The notes under the pieces: generated by a model
What the model saw: only the letters and a program-made list of their open reading frames with translations
Told to the model about the DNA's origin: nothing
The model's database searches: none
Translations under genes and position numbers: made by a program
Origin: Clostridiales bacterium
GTDB taxonomy: Bacteria; Bacillota; Clostridia; Tissierellales; Sedimentibacteraceae
NCBI GenBank assembly: GCA_003483345.1
Contig: DMWH01000226.1
Coordinates: 1 to 6,590 of the forward strand
Reading direction: 5' to 3'
DNA length: 6,590 nucleotides
Shown: piece after piece, positions 1 through 5,922 of the stretch
How the letters are laid out: every line of letters begins with the position of its first letter
Numbering within the stretch: position 1 is the first letter of the stretch

Positions 1-23
1 AATAAAAAGTTACCTGACTCTAT

Positions 24-41
24 TTGATAATTTTGTATCAA
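24..41. repeat. Short inverted repeat TTGATA-N6-TATCAA
   Basis: A perfect 6-bp dyad (TTGATA at 24-29, TATCAA at 36-41) is separated by 6 bases. A run of five T lies at 48-52, six bases after the right arm, so it could be a weak terminator for a gene left of the window or a protein-binding site. In such A+T-rich DNA a dyad of this size can also arise by chance. Confidence 0.2.
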
Positions 42-62
42 GAATAGTTTTTAATAATAAAT

Positions 63-83
63 AAAAACGTATTCCCGTTTTTT
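63..83 (+). terminator. Weak terminator-like hairpin upstream of the coiled-coil gene
   Basis: AAAAACG (63-69) can pair with CGTTTTT (76-82) around a 6-base loop, and the right arm runs into a T stretch (78-83). Only two of the seven pairs are G-C, so the stem is weak. It would make sense as the end of a gene left of the window, insulating the promoter at 99-127, but the upstream gene is not visible. Confidence 0.25.
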
Positions 84-98
84 CAGACTAAAAACTGT

Positions 99-127
99 TT
101 GAATCGCCATAAGATGTATGATATAAT
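99..127 (+). promoter_or_regulatory. Sigma-A-type promoter with extended -10 for the coiled-coil gene
   Basis: A TTGAAT -35 box (99-104), a 17-base spacer and a perfect TATAAT -10 box (122-127) are present. TG precedes the -10 box at 119-120, giving the extended TGn motif. Transcription would start near 134 and leave a leader of about 38 bases before the ATG at 172. This is the closest match to a housekeeping promoter in the window. The call rests on sequence match only. Confidence 0.7.
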
Positions 128-171
128 CAAAAAAGTTAACAGTAACAATAGCAAAGGGCGGGAGCAAGAAT

Positions 172-1077
172 ATGCATAATAAATACAATGAAAAAATAAG
201 CGACATGAAAAAATGCATACAAAAAAAGAATAAATTAAATTTGCTTTTAAAACAAACGGAGCAAGATATTATTAAAGAAAAACTTCTTCTAAATAAGCTT
301 TCGGGCGAATTGGAGAAGGAATATCAGGATGCTTTAAAGCTAAAATCAGATAATATTATTTCGTTGTTTTATGAAATATTGGGGACGGAAGAAGATAAAC
401 ACAACAAGGAAAAGCAGAAGCTATTAAAAGCAAGGTTAAAATATGAACAATGTAAAAACAACATGAATTATCTAGTTAACGAAACTAAAAAGATTGTAGA
501 TTGTATAGAAAAATTAAACGGATGCGATGCTGAGTATGAAGAATTAATAAACAAAAAGATAGAAACTATTAATATAGAGGACAATGAAACCGGCCAGGCT
601 TTAAAAAAACTAATAAAAAGAAAAGAAAATATGAATGCCAATATAATCGAAATTTGTGAAGCAATTTGTTATGGTGAAAAAGCACTGGAAGCTATAGAAA
701 TGACAATAAAAGAGTTAGAAGCTGCTGAAAACTTTGAAAATTCAGATGGAAGCAACAATATTGAAAATGCAAGGGGGTATGCGGAGCAAACCCATAGAAT
801 GTTAGGGAGATTCAAGAAAGAATTATCCGACATAACAATTGTGACTGGAACTGAAATAGCAGTAGGTACCTTTGAAAATTTTGCAGACTGTTTTTTTGAC
901 AATCTTATTTTTGACTGGGTTGTTCAGTCCGGAATAAGAAAATCATTAGATACAGTAAAAAATACTAAAAATCAATTAGACAAGGCAATGTCAAAACTAT
1001 ATGAAGAAAAAGTAACAGAAGAATTCATGATAAAACAAATAGAAGAACAAATAAATCAAATAATAGAAAAAGTATAA
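172..1077 (+). CDS. Coiled-coil protein of unknown function
   Basis: This is a 301-residue, very charged protein that I cannot name. It has no signal peptide and no membrane segment, so it is probably cytoplasmic. Long helical, heptad-like stretches rich in Lys, Glu, Ile and Leu cover about residues 1-60, 75-135, 143-188 and 255-301. A Gly/Asn/Ser-rich break at about 189-203 divides the protein. It is followed by a less charged segment (about 219-253) containing FENFADCFFDNLIFDWVVQS, the most distinctive part. I have a vague memory of Firmicutes hypothetical proteins with a similar FADxFFD...D-W-x-VQS core at the C-terminus, but cannot verify it. The ATG start is supported by CGGGAG (159-164) seven bases upstream and by a strong promoter. 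It has its own promoter and no clear terminator, and looks more A+T-rich than the transporter genes downstream. A structural or scaffold-like role is possible but is a guess. Confidence 0.85.
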   Translation: MHNKYNEKISDMKKCIQKKNKLNLLLKQTEQDIIKEKLLLNKLSGELEKEYQDALKLKSDNIISLFYEILGTEEDKHNKEKQKLLKARLKYEQCKNNMNYLVNETKKIVDCIEKLNGCDAEYEELINKKIETINIEDNETGQALKKLIKRKENMNANIIEICEAICYGEKALEAIEMTIKELEAAENFENSDGSNNIENARGYAEQTHRMLGRFKKELSDITIVTGTEIAVGTFENFADCFFDNLIFDWVVQSGIRKSLDTVKNTKNQLDKAMSKLYEEKVTEEFMIKQIEEQINQIIEKV

Positions 1078-1082
1078 AGGTA

Positions 1083-1112
1083 TTGACCTATTATATTATT
1101 TAGTGATACAAT
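1083..1112 (+). promoter_or_regulatory. Candidate promoter of the ABC transporter operon
   Basis: A TTGACC -35 box (1083-1088) and a TACAAT -10 box (1107-1112) are 18 bases apart, each one base off consensus, with an extended TG at 1104-1105. The -35 box begins six bases after the stop codon of the coiled-coil gene. Transcription from about 1119 would give a leader of roughly 215 bases before oppD. A much weaker alternative nearer the gene is TTGCTG (1244-1249) with TATATT (1269-1274), whose 19-base spacer is poor. Confidence 0.5.
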
Positions 1113-1119
1113 TGCAATA

Positions 1120-1187
1120 CTAAATTAATAATAGCGTTGTCTAAATTTACATTTCTAATCTATCACTTTCTAAATTAATTTACATTA
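1120..1187. repeat. A+T-rich direct repeats in the operon leader
   Basis: CTAAATT occurs three times, starting at 1120, 1141 and 1170. The second and third copies continue into a shared TTTACATT after 3 and 8 bases (CTAAATTTACATT at 1141-1153; CTAAATTAATTTACATT at 1170-1186). The spacing is irregular (21 and 29 bases). They lie just downstream of the candidate start at about 1119, where a repressor could act, but low-complexity A+T-rich DNA readily produces such matches. Confidence 0.2.
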
Positions 1188-1275
1188 ATAATTCTTATTA
1201 AAAATAGTTGATTTCACAATACAGGAAAATGTTCTCATAAAGATTGCTGTTTGATTTGATCTTTTATTTATATTC

Positions 1276-1292
1276 GGAGAAGCATAGTCTCC
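1276..1292 (+). other. Small hairpin in the oppD leader
   Basis: GGAGA (1276-1280) pairs with TCTCC (1288-1292) around a 7-base loop. It is followed by the palindrome CCTGCAGG (1291-1298) and a T-rich stretch (1299-1314). It sits about 40 bases before the oppD start and might slow transcription or shape the leader. No known riboswitch architecture could be recognised. The stem is too short for a confident terminator call. Confidence 0.2.
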
Positions 1293-1321
1293 TGCAGGTT
1301 ATTATTTTTATTTTGAAGATT

Positions 1322-1326
1322 AGGTG
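1322..1326 (+). promoter_or_regulatory. Ribosome binding site deciding the oppD start
   Basis: AGGTG (1322-1326) lies seven bases before the ATG at 1334, a normal spacing. It is only one base from the in-frame TTG at 1328, which is too close. The ATG is therefore chosen over the two-codon-longer TTG start. Confidence 0.75.
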
Positions 1327-1333
1327 ATTGACT

Positions 1334-2317
1334 ATGAGCGAGTATGTGTTGGAAATAAGGGATTTGAGCATTTGTTTTTACAGCGGCAGAAAGGAGATAC
1401 CTGCCGTAGAGAACCTCAGCTTTAATCTTTCAAGGGGAGAAACACTTGGTATAGTAGGAGAGTCCGGCTCAGGCAAGACTGTAACTTCTTTATCCATTAT
1501 GAAGCTTATACCAAACCCGCCCGGGAAAATAACCGGAGGAGAAATGTTTTTTGGCAGCCTGGATTTGCTGAAAGTAGATGAAGATACAATCAGGCAAATA
1601 CGGGGTAACAATATATCCATGATATTTCAGGAGCCCATGACTTCTCTGAACCCGGTTTATACAATCGGAGAGCAATTATCGGAAGTTTTTTGTACACATC
1701 AAAAGTTGTCCAAGAAAGAAGCAATGAAAAAATCATTGGATATGTTAAAACAGGTAAAAATTCCATTGGCAGAAAAAAGAATGAAGCAATATCCCCATGA
1801 GTTGAGCGGGGGTATGCGCCAAAGGGTTATGATTGCAATGGCACTTGCCTGTATGCCGGAGATACTGATTGCCGATGAGCCTACCACAGCCCTGGATGTA
1901 ACAATACAATCACAAATTTTACATCTTATAAGAGAGATGAAGGAGAAGATGAATACAGCCGTTATTTTAATTACTCACAATATGGGCGTAGTAGCTGAAA
2001 TGGCTGATAATGTTATGGTTATGTATTGCGGAAGGGCCTTAGAGTATGCGGATGTCAGAACATTATTCAAAGAGCCCAAGCATCCTTATACCATAGGTTT
2101 ATTGAATTCCATACCAAGAATTAAAGGCGGAAGGAAAAAACTATATGCCATTAAGGGCTCGGTACCTGTTCCCGGTGAGATTACGGCAGGGTGTCGGTTT
2201 AATAGCCGCTGTGAATATGTATTTGAGAAATGCCTGGTTGAAGAACCACCTATTTTCGAAGTTGGAAAAAGCAAGGTCAGGTGCTGGAAATATGAAGGGA
2301 AGGGTGTGACTGTGTGA
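1334..2317 (+). CDS. oppD: Peptide/nickel-type ABC importer ATPase, OppD/DppD type
   Basis: This 327-residue cytoplasmic ATPase powers the importer encoded downstream. Visible motifs are Walker A GESGSGKT (42-49), Q-loop Gln99 in IFQEPMTSLNP, signature LSGGMRQR (157-164), Walker B ILIADEP with catalytic Glu182, D-loop ALD (186-188) and switch His215. The site therefore looks complete. The C-terminus has the extension typical of Opp/Dpp ATPases (HPYT at 250-253, then G-x-V-P-x-P-G). It also carries four cysteines, Cys287, Cys293, Cys300 and Cys317, a pattern that binds a [4Fe-4S] cluster in some homologues such as DppD of a thermophilic anaerobe. Length is normal for the family. The next gene starts inside its stop codon region. 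The Opp/Dpp label reflects family and position; the substrate is unknown. The ATP-binding half of a second pair is encoded next, so the two probably form a heterodimer. Confidence 0.95.
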   Translation: MSEYVLEIRDLSICFYSGRKEIPAVENLSFNLSRGETLGIVGESGSGKTVTSLSIMKLIPNPPGKITGGEMFFGSLDLLKVDEDTIRQIRGNNISMIFQEPMTSLNPVYTIGEQLSEVFCTHQKLSKKEAMKKSLDMLKQVKIPLAEKRMKQYPHELSGGMRQRVMIAMALACMPEILIADEPTTALDVTIQSQILHLIREMKEKMNTAVILITHNMGVVAEMADNVMVMYCGRALEYADVRTLFKEPKHPYTIGLLNSIPRIKGGRKKLYAIKGSVPVPGEITAGCRFNSRCEYVFEKCLVEEPPIFEVGKSKVRCWKYEGKGVTV

Positions 2318-3297
2318 GTGGAAATATATTAGAGGTAAAGAATTTGAAGGTCCACTTTCCGGTCAAAGGAGAGCTCATTCCTAAAAATGTCGGTTATGTA
2401 AAGGCGGTGGACGGTATCAGCTTTAATATAGGCTATGCCGAGACTCTCGGATTAGTAGGTGAAAGCGGGTGCGGGAAATCAACAACCGGTCGTGCAGTCT
2501 TGAATATGCTGAAGGTAGATTCGGGACAAGTTTTCTTTGAAGGCAAGGATATCCTGAAGAGCAGCAGGAAAGAATTGAAAAAGATAAGAAGGGATATGCA
2601 GCTGATATTTCAGGACCCCTTTGGCTCACTTAATCCCAGGATGACCATCGGAAGTGCCTTAGAAGAGGTCTTGTATATACACCATATTAGGGATAAGAAT
2701 GAGCGGCAAAAAAGAGTAATTGAGCTCATTGAAATGGTAGGCTTAAATAAAAATTATTTATCGAGGTATCCTCATGAGTTCAGCGGCGGCCAAAGGCAAA
2801 GGGCTGTAATTGCAAGAGCTTTGGCTGTAAAGCCAAAATTTATTGTTTGTGATGAGCCTGTGTCTGCACTGGATGTTTCCATTCAATCTCAAATTATTAA
2901 TTTATTGGAGGAGCTTCAGAAAAACTTTAAGCTTACATATCTGTTTATTGCTCATGACTTAAGTGTTGTCAAACATATAAGCAACCGAATTGCAGTAATG
3001 TATTTAGGCAGGATTGTGGAGATTGCAGAAAGCGATGAGTTATTTAAAAGGCCGGCTCATCCCTATACAAAAGCACTGTTATCGTCAATCCCCGTATGTG
3101 ACCCTGACTTTCGTAAGAATATAATTCTTTTGGAGGGTGATTTGCCTAGTCCGGCTAATCCACCAAAGGGATGTCGATTTCATACCAGATGTATTTATGT
3201 TAGGGAAGATTGTTCAAGGAAGGAACCTGTATCTGTCAACCTGGGAAACGGACATATGGTGGAATGTCATTTATATTCAAATGAAGAGGAGGATTAG
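2314..3297 (+). CDS. oppF: Peptide/nickel-type ABC importer ATPase, OppF/DppF type
   Basis: This second 327-residue ATPase should pair with the OppD-type subunit on the inner face of the membrane. Motifs are Walker A GESGCGKS (49-56), Q-loop Gln100 in IFQDPFGSLNP, signature FSGGQRQR (156-163), Walker B FIVCDEP with Glu181, D-loop ALD (185-187) and switch His214. The PVKGEL segment near residue 16 and the VKAVDGISF stretch (29-37) are typical of the F-type subunit. The C-terminal extension again carries four cysteines (287, 293, 300, 318), in nearly the same spacing as its partner. The start is a GTG at 2314 that overlaps the upstream stop by four bases (GTGA), with AGGGTG (2301-2306) seven bases before it, so translation is probably coupled. 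The final codons (Glu-Glu-Glu-Asp) contain the ribosome binding site of the next gene. Confidence 0.95.
   Translation: MSGNILEVKNLKVHFPVKGELIPKNVGYVKAVDGISFNIGYAETLGLVGESGCGKSTTGRAVLNMLKVDSGQVFFEGKDILKSSRKELKKIRRDMQLIFQDPFGSLNPRMTIGSALEEVLYIHHIRDKNERQKRVIELIEMVGLNKNYLSRYPHEFSGGQRQRAVIARALAVKPKFIVCDEPVSALDVSIQSQIINLLEELQKNFKLTYLFIAHDLSVVKHISNRIAVMYLGRIVEIAESDELFKRPAHPYTKALLSSIPVCDPDFRKNIILLEGDLPSPANPPKGCRFHTRCIYVREDCSRKEPVSVNLGNGHMVECHLYSNEEED
3287..3292 (+). promoter_or_regulatory. Strong ribosome binding site for the solute-binding protein
   Basis: A perfect AGGAGG lies within the last codons of oppF, nine bases before the ATG at 3302. It is the strongest such site in the operon, which fits the need for more binding protein than membrane subunits. 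It also fixes the start at 3302 rather than at an in-frame ATG at 3137 inside oppF. Confidence 0.85.
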
Positions 3298-3301
3298 TTC
3301 A

Positions 3302-4903
3302 ATGAAAAAAAATATTTCGAAAATGTTTGCATTGGTACTGATTTTATCATTTACAGCTTTAGTTTTTTCAGGATGTTCGAAAAATGATGTGCCTGTCGGC
3401 GAAACGCCGGAAGGTAACGACGGTGAGCAACCGGCAAAAGAAACAACCCTGGTTATAGCCTACGAAAGAGATGCGGAAACCCTGAATCACATAAAAACAG
3501 GCTGGTATTCAGATTCTTTGATTTATATGTATGACAGGTTGGTTTCCAGGGACTACGATTTTAATTACAGACCGAGTTTGGCTATAAGTTGGGGAACTTC
3601 GGAAGATGGAATGGTGTGGACATTTCATTTGAGAGACGATGTAAAATTCCATAACGGAAAGCCTTTGACTGCACATGATGTAAAATTTACTTTTGACACT
3701 ATATTAGACCCTGAAACTGCATCTCCTTCTCAAAGCGATTTCGCAGCGATAAAGGGATTGGAAGTAAAGGATGAACACACGGTAGATATTATGCTGCATC
3801 AACCTTTTCCAAATCTCTTGTTTGTTTTGTCAAATACAGCAGCAGGAATAGTAAACAAAGAAGCTTATGAAGAGTATGGTGATGAGTATGGAATTAATTA
3901 TGTAGTAGGCACAGGACCCTATATGTTCAAAGAATGGAAACAAGGAGATAAAATTATAATAGTAAAGAATCCCGATTACAATTGGGGACCTGAATGGATG
4001 ACCAACAGGGGACCGGCTTTAATCGACAGAATAGAATTCAGAACAATACCGGAAGAAAATACGCGGCTGATGGAATTAGAAGCAGGAAATGTACATATAT
4101 TGAGGGATGTCCCTGCATCATTTTTGCAAAGAGTTGAAGAAATTGACGATGTAGAAGTAATGAGAAGAGATGCTACAAAACTTGGATATTTGGCTTATGC
4201 CTGCGATAAGGAGCCTTTTACCGACATCAGAGTAAGGCGGGCAATAAACCATGCAATTAATAAAGAAGATATTATTAAATACGTTTTTAGAGGATATGGA
4301 GAGCCTGCTTACGGTTATTTGCCTCCTGCCCTGAAAAGCGAATATTATGCGGACAGCAAAAAGGATGGATATGAGTATGATGTGGAGAAAGCAAAGCAAT
4401 TGTTAAAGGAAGCCGGCTATGGAGACGGGCTCAAGCTTACATTATCGGCAGAAAATTCTACGGAGTACAGCCGTTTAGCGGAAGTGCTTCAAGACCAGCT
4501 AAAACAGGTTGGAATTGAAACAGAAATTCAACTATATGACAGTTCAAGCTATACGTCAATGTTAAGAGAAGGTCAACAGGAGCTTTTTATAAGGCTTTAC
4601 AGCTGGCCGAATGCCGATATATTGGATTGGTTCCTCCTATCGAGCCAGTTCCCCTACCCGAACCATTCAAGATGGCAGGATGAAAAGACCGATGAGTTAA
4701 TTAATAAAGCAGCTACAAGTCCTACATGGGATGAAAGATCTAAAGGATATTTTGAAGTTCAAAAGCATTTGATTGAACAGGCAGTATGGGCCCCGATTTA
4801 TATACCTGAAAATACCATTGCAGTAAGAAAAGAAGTTAAAGATTTCAAGTTTCATCCTTGGATACCTCAATATAATGACGGTACATATTTGGAAGTTGAA
4901 TAG
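3302..4903 (+). CDS. Extracellular solute-binding lipoprotein, family 5 (peptide/nickel type)
   Basis: This 533-residue lipoprotein captures the ligand outside the membrane and delivers it to the permeases. The N-terminus has KK (2-3), a hydrophobic stretch (8-22) and a lipobox ending FSG-Cys25. Phe at the -3 position is less usual than Leu, but the overall pattern is convincing. A flexible Gly/Glu/Pro-rich linker (26-47) follows. The family 5 signature lies at about 92-132 (LAISW, W-T-F-H-L-R, VKFHNGKPLTAHDVKFTFD). Other family features are GTGPYMF (203-209), the VRRAINHAINKE helix (311-322) and YD-V-EKAKQLLKEAG (359-372). Asp439 in SWPNAD falls about where homologous peptide-binding proteins place the Asp that contacts the peptide N-terminus; this alignment is by eye. 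Family members bind di- and oligopeptides, nickel complexes, heme, opines or oligosaccharides, so no specific symbol is given. An upstream in-frame ATG at 3137 would bury the signal peptide and is rejected. Confidence 0.93.
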   Translation: MKKNISKMFALVLILSFTALVFSGCSKNDVPVGETPEGNDGEQPAKETTLVIAYERDAETLNHIKTGWYSDSLIYMYDRLVSRDYDFNYRPSLAISWGTSEDGMVWTFHLRDDVKFHNGKPLTAHDVKFTFDTILDPETASPSQSDFAAIKGLEVKDEHTVDIMLHQPFPNLLFVLSNTAAGIVNKEAYEEYGDEYGINYVVGTGPYMFKEWKQGDKIIIVKNPDYNWGPEWMTNRGPALIDRIEFRTIPEENTRLMELEAGNVHILRDVPASFLQRVEEIDDVEVMRRDATKLGYLAYACDKEPFTDIRVRRAINHAINKEDIIKYVFRGYGEPAYGYLPPALKSEYYADSKKDGYEYDVEKAKQLLKEAGYGDGLKLTLSAENSTEYSRLAEVLQDQLKQVGIETEIQLYDSSSYTSMLREGQQELFIRLYSWPNADILDWFLLSSQFPYPNHSRWQDEKTDELINKAATSPTWDERSKGYFEVQKHLIEQAVWAPIYIPENTIAVRKEVKDFKFHPWIPQYNDGTYLEVE

Positions 4904-4908
4904 AGCAG

Positions 4909-4939
4909 GCAAAGCTTCCGGTATATCCGGAAGCTTTGC
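4909..4939 (+). other. Perfect 13-bp hairpin between binding protein and permease genes
   Basis: GCAAAGCTTCCGG (4909-4921) is exactly complementary to CCGGAAGCTTTGC (4927-4939) with a TATAT loop, starting five bases after the binding-protein stop codon. The sequence after the stem (AATAATTACG) has no T-run, and neither does the opposite strand. It is therefore not a standard intrinsic terminator in either direction. It most likely blocks 3' exonuclease decay of the upstream message, or acts as a leaky terminator, keeping permease levels below binding-protein levels. A protein-binding palindrome in DNA is a less likely alternative. Confidence 0.85.
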
Positions 4940-4963
4940 AATAATTACGATTGAGGTGAATCA

Positions 4964-5881
4964 ATGCTTAAATATATATTTAAAAAGCTCCTTATGATGA
5001 TACCGATTTTGTTAGGATTGACTATTATTTTATTTTTAATTTTACATTTGGCTCCGGGAGACCCGGTGCATTTAGTCGTAGGACCTAACGTGACTCCTGA
5101 AGTTTATGAGAATGTCAGAAGGAGCATGGGTTTAGACAGGCCGCTCATAATACAATATTTTGATTACTTGAGTAATTTAGTAAAGGGAGATTTAGGCAGC
5201 TCAATTTTGCAGCATAGACCTGTGGCAGATATTGTTTTGGAACGTTTCCCTATAACAATCGGTTTAGGAGTGAGGGCACTTCTACTTTCCTTTTTAATTG
5301 CCGTTCCTGTTGGAATTATTGCAGCAGTTAACAGAAACAAGTCAGCAGATTTTATAGCTATGACTTTTGCTTTGGTCGGCATATCAATGCCCACATTTTG
5401 GTTTGGAATAATACTGCTTTATTTCTTTGCATATAAATTAGGGTTGTTTCCGATATCAGGTTATGGTACCTGGAAACATTTAGTGCTGCCCGTTATTACC
5501 ATGGGGCTCACGGATGCAGCGGTAATAGCCAGGATGATGCGGTCCAGCATGTTGGAAGTTATTGGTCAGGACTATATAAGGACGGCAAGAGCAAAAGGGT
5601 TGAGAGAAAAAGTTGTAACAAACAAGCATGCGCTTAAAAATGCATTGATACCTGTCATAACCCTCTTAGGCATGCGAATGGGCTGGATTATTGGAGGCTC
5701 GGTCACTTTGGAAATTATTTTCAGCATACCCGGTTTGGGAAGGACGATGGTTGATTCAATTTTTTCAAGAGACTACCCTGTTGTTCAAGGCTCAGTATTA
5801 ATACTTGCAACATCGGTAATGATAAGCAATTTAATAGCAGATATTCTTTATGCCCTTGTTGACCCCAGGATAAGGTATTAA
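4964..5881 (+). CDS. oppB: ABC importer permease, OppB/DppB type
   Basis: This 305-residue membrane protein forms half of the transport channel. It starts with MLKYIFKKLLMMIPILLG, the usual N-terminal membrane helix (about 9-30), followed by the family hallmark LAPGDP (29-34) and the GLDRPLIIQYFDYL stretch (56-69). Further hydrophobic segments lie at about 100-122, 131-157, 172-192, 225-253 and 276-299, giving six in all. The cytoplasmic EAA loop that docks on the ATPases is at about 198-230, with DYIRTARAKGL (203-213). The end VDPRIRY is typical. Length is normal. The ATG at 4964 is preceded by GAGGTGA (4953-4959). The gap to the binding-protein gene is 60 bases and holds the 13-bp hairpin. 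Opp versus Dpp cannot be told apart by sequence inspection, so the symbol marks the subunit type only. Confidence 0.93.
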   Translation: MLKYIFKKLLMMIPILLGLTIILFLILHLAPGDPVHLVVGPNVTPEVYENVRRSMGLDRPLIIQYFDYLSNLVKGDLGSSILQHRPVADIVLERFPITIGLGVRALLLSFLIAVPVGIIAAVNRNKSADFIAMTFALVGISMPTFWFGIILLYFFAYKLGLFPISGYGTWKHLVLPVITMGLTDAAVIARMMRSSMLEVIGQDYIRTARAKGLREKVVTNKHALKNALIPVITLLGMRMGWIIGGSVTLEIIFSIPGLGRTMVDSIFSRDYPVVQGSVLILATSVMISNLIADILYALVDPRIRY

Positions 5882-5912
5882 ATCTAGTTTATATAAAAGT
5901 ATTAAAAAAGAT

Positions 5913-5916
5913 GGAG
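5913..5916 (+). promoter_or_regulatory. Ribosome binding site deciding the oppC start
   Basis: GGAG (5913-5916) lies six bases before the ATG at 5923. An in-frame ATG at 5911 overlaps this site and has only an A-rich tract with a single G ahead of it, so 5923 is the better start. Choosing 5911 would add four residues. Confidence 0.65.
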
Positions 5917-5922
5917 TATAAT

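Noticed and set aside
669..902. Minus-strand open frame inside the coiled-coil gene
   Set aside because: It lies wholly within a well-supported gene, has no good ribosome binding site, and its Ser/Phe-rich composition is what the reverse of Lys/Glu-rich codons gives. The other minus-strand frames inside the transporter genes are rejected for the same reason.
1120..1187. CRISPR-like or mobile-element repeat array
   Set aside because: The repeats are only 7-8 bases, irregularly spaced and low in complexity; no cas gene, transposase or terminal inverted repeat is present.
1229..1240. Three-codon open frame ATG-TTC-TCA-TAA in the oppD leader, as a possible leader peptide
   Set aside because: Far too short to distinguish from chance, and the AGGA before it is too close to the ATG.
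1328..1333. In-frame TTG start for oppD
   Set aside because: The ribosome binding site ends one base before it, while the ATG at 1334 has normal spacing.
3137..3301. A longer start for the binding protein, adding 55 residues within oppF
   Set aside because: It would overlap oppF by 161 bases, put the signal peptide in the interior, and ignore the perfect AGGAGG placed nine bases before the ATG at 3302.
4909..4939. Intrinsic rho-independent terminator
   Set aside because: The stem is strong, but neither strand has a T-run after it and the permease genes that complete the transporter follow directly. It was kept as a hairpin of another role.
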